From: Maritimibacter sp. REDSEA-S28_B5
GTDB taxonomy: Bacteria > Pseudomonadota > Alphaproteobacteria > Rhodobacterales > Rhodobacteraceae
Direction of reading: 5' to 3'
Assembly: GCA_001626765.1 (NCBI GenBank)
Contig: LUOO01000041.1
Location: 1 to 40,626, forward strand
DNA length: 40,626 bases
This document shows, one piece after another, positions 34,609 to 40,626 of the stretch. A model generated the notes under the pieces. That model was not told the origin of the DNA. It did no database searches and was given only the letters and a program-made list of their open reading frames with translations. Numbering within the stretch: the stretch's first letter is position 1; each line of letters begins with the position of its first letter. The translations under genes were made by a program, and so were the position numbers.

Positions 34609-35382
34609 GTGAACAGGGAAAGACGAAACGCATTGCTGCTGTTTTCCGGGCTGGCCGCGGCATATGCCGCTTTCCGAATTGCGCCAGGTTTCGGCCGCGA
34701 GGAGCTAGTTCTTCAAGACATCGAAGATCCCGCAGGGTTCCGACGCCTGACCGCCGGGCAAAGTTCGTCCGGCTTCGATCCGTTCGTCGGTCTGGAACCT
34801 CAAAAGAACAACGACGATCTCGAGGCTGCCAAGGTCAGGGTAAGACAGAACATCTGCGCCGCGCTGTATTACGACAGGCCGACGACGGCAGGCGAAGTGC
34901 CCGTAGCGTCTTTTTCCGACTACTATTGTCCATTCTGTCGTGTACAGACCAAACGGCTTGCTGAAATGGAAGCGCGCCAGGAAGGTGAGATTCGTGTAAG
35001 CTGGCACGAACTGCCTTTGTTGGGAGAAACCTCGACGCTCGCGGCAAAAGCGGCGCTGGCGGCGAGAAACCAGGGGGCTTATCCTGCATTCCACGAACGT
35101 CTCATGAGGTCGCCGTTCCGCGCGACACCCGAATACCTTCAAGCCCTCGCCAATGATATCGGCGTCGATCATGCAAGGCTGGTCGCGGATATGAACAGCG
35201 AAGAAGTCCTCGAAGACCTCGAAAACAGTGCAGCGCTTGCGCGCATCTTCGCCTTCGTTGGCACCCCTGCAATGGTGATCGGCCGAACAGTTGTCCAGGG
35301 TGAAGTCAGCGAGCGAACAGTTCAGGCGATTATCAAGAGAGAGCGCGAGGAAGGCTGGGGATCGGTATGTCGGGTGGCTTGA
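34609..35382 (+). CDS. DsbA-family protein, membrane-anchored
   Basis: A 257-residue protein starting at the GTG at 34609 with an N-terminal anchor (ALLLFSGLAAAYAAF), a long linker and a DsbA-like thioredoxin fold with YYCPFC (C107, C110) and GTPAMV cis-proline loop. It lies directly upstream of the DsbD/ScsB-like gene and overlaps it by 16 bases, so it is probably the partner that receives electrons from it, as ScsC does in the Scs copper-tolerance system. Confidence 0.85.
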   Translation: MNRERRNALLLFSGLAAAYAAFRIAPGFGREELVLQDIEDPAGFRRLTAGQSSSGFDPFVGLEPQKNNDDLEAAKVRVRQNICAALYYDRPTTAGEVPVASFSDYYCPFCRVQTKRLAEMEARQEGEIRVSWHELPLLGETSTLAAKAALAARNQGAYPAFHERLMRSPFRATPEYLQALANDIGVDHARLVADMNSEEVLEDLENSAALARIFAFVGTPAMVIGRTVVQGEVSERTVQAIIKREREEGWGSVCRVA

Positions 35383-37493
35383 AAGGGCGCATGGCGCCGC
35401 TTTGCAGCAAGGTTTGGCATGTGATCGCCACTCTGTTCGCCATATCGGTATCCGCCTCGCTCGTGGCGGCGGCCGAGACAGAAAGTTTTTCGAATCCGGC
35501 CGTGGAGGCCCGTCTGATCACGGCAGAGAACGGCGTCGGTCCGGATGCAGCGTCGATTTCGGCAGGCCTCCACCTGCAACTCGGCGAGGACTGGAAAACC
35601 TACTGGCGTTCACCTGGCGAGGTCGGTCTTCCGCCGACCATCGACTGGACCGGGTCTGAGAACATCGCCGAGACCGATTTCTTGTGGCCCGCACCAGAGC
35701 GGTTCACCGCCTTCGGCATCGAGAACTTCGGCTATCATGACGAGGTCGTCTTTCCGATCCGGATCACGCTGGAGAACCCCGGTGCGCCCGCGCGGCTGGA
35801 AGCGCGGGTGAACCTGCTGACCTGTTCGACGGTCTGTGTGCCGCAGGACTTCGACCTTTCGCTGGACCTGCCGCGGGCAAGCGGAATCGACACGGACTCG
35901 GCCACGCTGATCTCCGCTTTCGCGGCGCGGGTGCCGGATGAGGGCGGGCAGAGCGGTATCGGCATAGAGGCGGCACATCTCGACGCGGAGCGCTTGGCCC
36001 TGACCATCACGGTGCGCAGTGACAGGCCGTTCGAGGCCCCAGACATCTTTCCCGAACTCGGCGAGGGCACGGCGTTCGGAAAACCGGATATCCGGCTGGC
36101 GCAGGGGGGCAGATTGATGTGGGCCAGGCTGCCGGTGCTGGCTGCCACCCCGGACCTGCCCGATCTGCGGGTCACCGTGACAGATACCGGGCGCGCGGCC
36201 ACGTTGCAGCCCGCCTATGCCGAGGTGGCGCCCGACCCTCCTTTCCGCATCGCCGCATCGGTTCCGGGACTGGCCGAACTTGCATGGATCGCTGGCATAG
36301 CCTTTCTCGGCGGGCTGATTCTGAACGTCATGCCCTGCGTGCTGCCGGTGCTGTCGATCAAGTTGTCCTCGGCTATGAAGTCTGGCGACCAGTCCCCCGC
36401 CCGGATCCGGGCGGGGTTCGCGGTCTCGGCCTTTGGGGTGCTGGCGTTCATGTGGGTGCTGGCGGCGGCGACGCTTGCGGCGCGGGGGCTGGGGCTGAGC
36501 GTCGGCTGGGGCCTGCAATTCCAGAACCCGGTCTTCCTGGCGGTGATGATCGTCGTGCTGGTGATCTTCGCGGCCAACCTGTTCGGCCTGTTCGAGATCA
36601 CATTGCCGTCGTCCTGGCAGACCCGGATGGCGCGCGCGGGGGGCGGGCAGGGCTATGGCGGCGATTTCGCGACCGGCGCCTTTGCCGCGATCCTGGCCAC
36701 CCCGTGTTCGGCCCCCTTCCTCGGCACTGCGGTAGCCTTTGCGCTGGCCGGGCGGGCGGTGGATATCGCGGTGATCTTCACAGCCCTGGGCCTGGGCCTT
36801 GCGGTGCCTTATCTGGTGGTCGCCGCATTCCCACGATTAGTCGAGCGTCTGCCCAAACCGGGGCGTTGGATGGTTGTGCTGAAGATCGTGCTGGGCCTCG
36901 CGCTGGCGGCGACCGCGCTCTGGCTGTTCTGGGTACTGGCAGGAGTGGCCGGGCCGGACGCGGCGGCCTGGACCGGCGCGTTCAGCTTGGGCGGCGCGGC
37001 GCTGCTGGCGCTGCCCCGGCTCTCCGGCAGGCTCCGGCTGTCGGGCGCGGCGCTGTCTTCGGTCGCGGCAATCGTGCTGGCCGGCTATCTCTCCGAGGCG
37101 AACACCCCCGCCGCCTCCGGCGCGACGGACTGGGCGGGGTTCGACCGCGCGGCCATCGCACGCCATGTCTCGACCGGGCAGACCGTGTTCGTGGACATCA
37201 CCGCCGACTGGTGCCTGACCTGCAAGGCCAACAAGGCCCTTGTTCTCGACCGCGATCCCGTTGCGGCACGGCTGCGCGAACCGGGGGTGATCGCCATGCA
37301 GGCGGACTGGACGCGCCCGAACGAGACCATTTCGCGCTATCTGGAAAGCTTCGGGCGCTATGGTATTCCGTTCAACGCCGTCTACGGCCCCGGCGCGCCC
37401 GAGGGCATCGTCCTGCCCGAACTCCTGTCCAGCGATGCCGTGCTTGAGGCTTTGGAACAGGCGGGTGCAGGGCAGGTGGCTGCCGCTCGATAG
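35367..37493 (+). CDS. ScsB/DsbD-type transmembrane thiol reductase
   Basis: A 708-residue protein. After a signal peptide comes a periplasmic domain (about residues 40-300) with a cysteine pair LLTCSTVCVPQ, then a CcdA-like membrane core with MPCVLPVLSIK (near 325) and TPCSAPFLGTA (near 450), and a C-terminal thioredoxin domain with ADWCLTCK (near 615). This is the three-domain electron relay of DsbD; the large N-terminal domain fits ScsB of copper-tolerance clusters. It would move electrons from cytoplasmic thioredoxin to the DsbA-like partner next door. Confidence 0.9.
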   Translation: MSGGLKGRMAPLCSKVWHVIATLFAISVSASLVAAAETESFSNPAVEARLITAENGVGPDAASISAGLHLQLGEDWKTYWRSPGEVGLPPTIDWTGSENIAETDFLWPAPERFTAFGIENFGYHDEVVFPIRITLENPGAPARLEARVNLLTCSTVCVPQDFDLSLDLPRASGIDTDSATLISAFAARVPDEGGQSGIGIEAAHLDAERLALTITVRSDRPFEAPDIFPELGEGTAFGKPDIRLAQGGRLMWARLPVLAATPDLPDLRVTVTDTGRAATLQPAYAEVAPDPPFRIAASVPGLAELAWIAGIAFLGGLILNVMPCVLPVLSIKLSSAMKSGDQSPARIRAGFAVSAFGVLAFMWVLAAATLAARGLGLSVGWGLQFQNPVFLAVMIVVLVIFAANLFGLFEITLPSSWQTRMARAGGGQGYGGDFATGAFAAILATPCSAPFLGTAVAFALAGRAVDIAVIFTALGLGLAVPYLVVAAFPRLVERLPKPGRWMVVLKIVLGLALAATALWLFWVLAGVAGPDAAAWTGAFSLGGAALLALPRLSGRLRLSGAALSSVAAIVLAGYLSEANTPAASGATDWAGFDRAAIARHVSTGQTVFVDITADWCLTCKANKALVLDRDPVAARLREPGVIAMQADWTRPNETISRYLESFGRYGIPFNAVYGPGAPEGIVLPELLSSDAVLEALEQAGAGQVAAAR

Positions 37494-37550
37494 CGCTTGG
37501 CCAGCCCTGCCGGTGCCTGGGATGGGAGACGATCAGGAAAGGAATCCGTG

Positions 37551-38489
37551 ATGCAGAACGCTTCGGGGACCGCCCCCGCCGCCCATGCTGGGCACATGCC
37601 GACATCCGGGCGCGGGTTGATCATCTCGGCTTGGCTAACTGGCATTTATTTCGTGATCGAGCTTGCCATCGGCCTCTGGACCGGGTCCATCGCCGTGATT
37701 TCGGACGCATTCCACACCTTCTCGGCCGTGGGCGGCGTGCTCGTGGCGCTCGCGGCGGCCCGTCTGGCACGGCGGCCGGCCAGCGCAAGCCTGAGCTTTG
37801 GCTGGTTCCGTTCGGAAATCCTTGGCGCGCTGATCAATGGCGGGTTTCTTCTGGGCATGGCGCTGGTGGTCATCTACATGGCGGCGATGCGGCTGGGATC
37901 GCCCATCGACCTTCCAACTGGCCCCATGCTGCTTGCGGCGGCAGGGGGGCTGGTGACGGAATTCGTATCGCTCGGCCTCATCTGGAAACAGAGCCGCGAC
38001 GACCTCAATACAAGAGGCGCGCTTTGGCACATCCTCCAGACCTTTGTCGGAAGCTTGCTGATCATCGTGACGGCGCTGGTGATCGAGTTCACCGGCTTTT
38101 TGCTCATTGACCCGATCCTGGGCATGGCCTTCGGCCTTGTCCTGATATGGGCAAGTTGGGGGATCCTGCGCGATGCCGGGCGTTTGCTGATGGAAGGAAC
38201 GCCAAAAGAGATTGACCTGCATGATGTCGTGGATGCATTGGCCAGCCTTGATGGTGTGCGGGACGTTCATCACGCGCATGCGTGGACCTTGACCAGCGGA
38301 CGGAACGTGTTCTCGTCGCATCTGCGGGTTCAGCCGGATGCCGACGGGCCGCGCATTCTGGAAAAGGCCCATGCGCTTCTCAAGACGCGGTTCGGCTTCT
38401 ACTTCGTCACCGTTCAGATCGAAACCGCCTGTCTCGACGAAGCCGGGGCAGAAGAGATCGACGCGCTGGCACAGCCTGCGGGGGGCTAA
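37551..38489 (+). CDS. CDF-family cation transporter with atypical metal site
   Basis: A 312-residue cation diffusion facilitator with six membrane segments and a C-terminal cytoplasmic domain (DVVDALASLDGVRDVHHAHAW). The usual 2-His/2-Asp transport site is altered: helix 2 has D52, H55 but A59 where an Asp is expected, and helix 5 has H160 with T164 in place of Asp. Both spacings are otherwise typical of CDF proteins. The ATG at 37551 follows AGGAAAGGA. The metal is unknown; the copper setting and loss of Asp may point to a soft metal ion. Confidence 0.82.
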   Translation: MQNASGTAPAAHAGHMPTSGRGLIISAWLTGIYFVIELAIGLWTGSIAVISDAFHTFSAVGGVLVALAAARLARRPASASLSFGWFRSEILGALINGGFLLGMALVVIYMAAMRLGSPIDLPTGPMLLAAAGGLVTEFVSLGLIWKQSRDDLNTRGALWHILQTFVGSLLIIVTALVIEFTGFLLIDPILGMAFGLVLIWASWGILRDAGRLLMEGTPKEIDLHDVVDALASLDGVRDVHHAHAWTLTSGRNVFSSHLRVQPDADGPRILEKAHALLKTRFGFYFVTVQIETACLDEAGAEEIDALAQPAGG

Positions 38490-39561
38490 CCCCGCAGGTC
38501 CGACAGGGCGTCCCGGATCGTCTGGATGCGCGGATCTTCCGCTGGCAGCGTTTCGGCGAGCTGTTCCGCGGCCTCGAAGGCTTCGCGCGCGGCCTGCATC
38601 TCGCCCAGCACCCGATAGGCGTTGCCCAGCCGCAGCCATCCATCCAGGTCGTCGGGGGTTTCCTCCAGGCGCGCGGCAAGGCGATCGACCATCGACCGGA
38701 TGAATCGAATGTGGCAAGAGACACGGGCGCGCGGCCAAGCCGTTCGCCGATCCGGTTGGCCTGGGCGATGAACGGCTCCATCCAGGGGACGGGGCCGCCG
38801 GCTTGCTCAAGTCGTGCGATCAGCAGATCATGCGCCTCGGCGCTGTCCCCGGCCTGGTCCAGCGCCAGCGCCTCGTAATAGGTGGCGGCTGGGTTGGTCG
38901 GGTCCATCTCGCGGGCACGACGGATCGCAGCGCGGGCCCTGGGTGTCACGATGCCATTCTCGGCCGCGACCAGCGCCTCGGCAAATTGCGACACCATGGC
39001 GGAACTTGCATCCTGGCGCTCGATCACGGTTTCCATCGCCGCGGCGGCATCACCATAGCGCCCCGTCCGCATATAGGTTTGCCCGAGCAGCATCCAGCCT
39101 GCGGTCGGCCCGCCCTCGGGATCGCTTTCGAGGCGTTCCCGAAGCCGGTCCGTCAGATCGGCGATCTGCACCTGATCGGCCCGTTCTTCCTGCCGGTCCG
39201 CGTAGGACATCGACGGGATGCCGGGCGCCCCGAGCCCCGCATAGAAAAGAGCGGCGAGAAGCGGCACGGCCGCTGCAGAGATCCACAGAGCGGCCCTGCC
39301 GCTTTGGGTGGAGGCGGATCCCGCGTCCTGTCGCCGCCCCAGCTTCAGCAGCCGTCGCTTGATTTCTGTGCGGGCGGCCTCGGCCTCGGCGGGCGAGATC
39401 AGGCCGCGTTCGGCATCCCGGTCCACCTCGCGCAGCTGATCGCTCAGGACGGCGACGGCACCCGCGTCCCGATCCGTGCCGCCGCCCGCGCGGCGTATCG
39501 GGTAAAGCATCAGCACGGCGGCAAGGCAGGCGAGCGCCGCAAACGTGATCCATAGCATCAT
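38486..39561 (-). pseudogene. ccmI: ccmI, cytochrome c biogenesis factor, broken
   Basis: The first ~280 codons (MMLWITFAALACLAAVLML, then TPR-like repeats such as GWMLLGQTYMRTGRYGDAAA) read from 39561, but after about 38700 the frame turns to nonsense. The true C-terminal part, MVDRLAARLEETPDDLDGW to DALSDLRG, is in another frame and ends at 38486. A short stretch normally present before MVDRL also seems missing, so a small deletion with frameshift is likely. CcmI is the apocytochrome chaperone of cytochrome c maturation. Its ATG overlaps the ccmH stop. Confidence 0.82.
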
Positions 39562-40034
39562 GATTTGTCTCCGTTCTCACTGCCCAGAATCGCGGCCACC
39601 GCACGGTCTTCCGCATCGGTTAGCGGACGTTCGCCCGCGCGTCGGGGGCCTGCGCGCAGCACGGCAAACGTGGTCGCTGCGCCGATCAGCAACAACACCA
39701 CCGGCGCCAGCCAGAGCGCATAGGTTTCAGGTTTGAAGGGCGGTTTGAGCAGCACGAAATCGCCATAGCGCGCCTGCACGAAGGCGAGAACCTCGGCATC
39801 GCTGTCGCCAGCTACAAGCCGTTCGCGCACGAGAAGCCGCAAATCGCGGGCAACCCCGGCATTCGAGCTGTCGATGTCCTGATTCTGGCAGACCACGCAG
39901 CGCAGCTCTTTCGAGATCTCGCGGGCGCGCGCCTCGAGCGCGGGGTCATCAAGCATTTCATCGGGCTCCACGGCCAGGGCCGCGAAGGGCAGAAGAACCG
40001 CAATCAGGGCTGCGGCAAGGATGCGGCGTATCAT
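39558..40034 (-). CDS. ccmH: CcmH, haem-lyase subunit
   Basis: A 158-residue protein with a signal peptide, the redox motif LRCVVCQNQ (C46, C49) and one C-terminal membrane helix (ALWLAPVVLLLIGAATTFAV). CcmH keeps apocytochrome cysteines reduced for haem attachment. It starts at the ATG at 40032-40034, overlapping the ccmG stop, and is longer than needed only if upstream ccmG sequence is wrongly included. Confidence 0.94.
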   Translation of the reverse strand: MIRRILAAALIAVLLPFAALAVEPDEMLDDPALEARAREISKELRCVVCQNQDIDSSNAGVARDLRLLVRERLVAGDSDAEVLAFVQARYGDFVLLKPPFKPETYALWLAPVVLLLIGAATTFAVLRAGPRRAGERPLTDAEDRAVAAILGSENGDKS

Positions 40035-40618
40035 ATGCTCCCTCCGGTGTTCGCGCGCGCCTGAGCAAGCGCGGTGGCAAATTTCCCCTCGGCCTCCGGC
40101 CCGACGATCGGGCCGACATAGCGATAGAGAACGGTGCCGTCGCCTGCGACGATGAAGGTCTCGGGCACGCCCGAAATCCCCCACTCGATCCCGGCGCGGC
40201 CATCGAGATCCGATCCGATCAGCTCATAGGGGTTGCCCAACTCCTCCAGCCAGGACCGGGCGGCCTCCGGCTTGTCCTTGTAGTTGATGCCGAACAGCCG
40301 GATGCCGTCGCGTTCGACCATGCGCGTCAGCACGGCATGTTCCGCCCGGCAGGGCACGCACCAGGAGGCGAAGACATTGACCAGCGAGACGTCGCCCTTC
40401 AGATCGGTGTTCGACAGACCAAGCGTCCGGCCCTTGACCGGGGGCAGGTCAAACGTTGGCACCGCCTTGCCGATCAGCGTGGACGGCAGGTTGCTTGGAT
40501 CACGCGTGAGCCCCCAGGCCAGCACCACGGCGAGCAGGACCGCTACAGCAAGCGGCAGGAAGGTCAGGACATTGCGGCGGCGCGTTGGGATAATGGGATA
40601 TTCATCGATCCTGCTCAT
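40031..40618 (-). CDS. ccmG: CcmG/DsbE thioredoxin-like protein
   Basis: A 195-residue membrane-anchored thioredoxin with one helix (residues 18-36), the active site ASWCVPC (C87, C90) and the cis-proline motif GVPET. CcmG reduces disulfides of apocytochromes before haem attachment. It is the first complete gene of a leftward ccm operon; ccmF or other ccm genes may lie beyond the right edge. Confidence 0.94.
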   Translation of the reverse strand: MSRIDEYPIIPTRRRNVLTFLPLAVAVLLAVVLAWGLTRDPSNLPSTLIGKAVPTFDLPPVKGRTLGLSNTDLKGDVSLVNVFASWCVPCRAEHAVLTRMVERDGIRLFGINYKDKPEAARSWLEELGNPYELIGSDLDGRAGIEWGISGVPETFIVAGDGTVLYRYVGPIVGPEAEGKFATALAQARANTGGSI

Positions 40619-40626
40619 GAGCCACC

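Noticed and set aside
36119..37447. 442-residue alternative frame within the ScsB/DsbD-like gene
   Set aside because: Lies inside a strongly supported gene on the same strand and has Arg/Gly-rich composition typical of a shifted GC-rich frame.

Overview
The window looks like an accessory region from an alphaproteobacterium, most plausibly Rhodobacterales. The signs are high-GC coding sequence, tightly overlapping ATGA gene junctions, alphaproteobacterial-type merR/merT/merP/merF/merA, a full VirB-type secretion operon and a CcmG-CcmH-CcmI arrangement. No rRNA, tRNA, CRISPR array, replication origin, relaxase or VirD4 coupling protein is visible. It is therefore a resistance-plus-conjugation stretch of a plasmid or integrative element, with its mobilisation genes outside the window or absent.

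Layout. (1) 1-2928: right part of a Tn5053/Tn402-like transposon, tniA (5' cut by the window), tniB and a short tniQ, ending in two 13-bp direct repeats and a terminal ...GACA. It splits an oxidoreductase gene whose first ~44 family-like codons remain at 2912-3076. (2) 2912-7924: mercury resistance. merR faces leftward-transcribed merT-merP-merF-merA, extended by a CcdA-like membrane protein, an MFS transporter and the broken oxidoreductase. (3) 8092-11162: an HTH protein, secreted hypothetical proteins and a RelE/ParE-type toxin-antitoxin pair. (4) 11657-22236: type IV secretion operon in the order lytic transglycosylase, virB2, B3, B4, a B7-like lipoprotein, a transglycosylase with a VirB5-like tail, B5, B8, B9, B10, B11, a secreted protein, B6. 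(5) 22490-38489: a large copper and periplasmic-redox island. (6) 38486-40618: ccmG, ccmH and a broken ccmI.

The copper island appears to be run by one CueR regulator (25020-25439). I find five CueR-type promoters with a 19-bp spacer and a split GGAAG-type dyad: before the DUF305 protein, between copA and copZ (two, divergent), and at 34005-34113 (two, divergent). They would control Cu(I) export (CopA), a chaperone (CopZ), a glutaredoxin-MauE fusion, a small ion channel, a leftward operon coding for an L,D-transpeptidase, four c-type cytochromes, a multicopper oxidase and a DsbA-like protein, and a rightward operon of a DUF2933-like protein, a second DsbA-like protein, a DsbD/ScsB-like reductase and an atypical CDF transporter. 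Carrying ccmGHI, which serve haem attachment, beside four c-type cytochromes makes the island partly self-sufficient for periplasmic electron transfer. I infer a mobile module that oxidises Cu(I), drains the electrons to cytochromes and repairs thiol damage.

Several genes carry what look like single-base frameshifts or small deletions: a cusF-like gene, a cytochrome c'-like gene, the L,D-transpeptidase 3' end, ccmI, and perhaps the DUF2933 gene, virB2 and the first transglycosylase. Real decay and sequencing error cannot be told apart from sequence alone.
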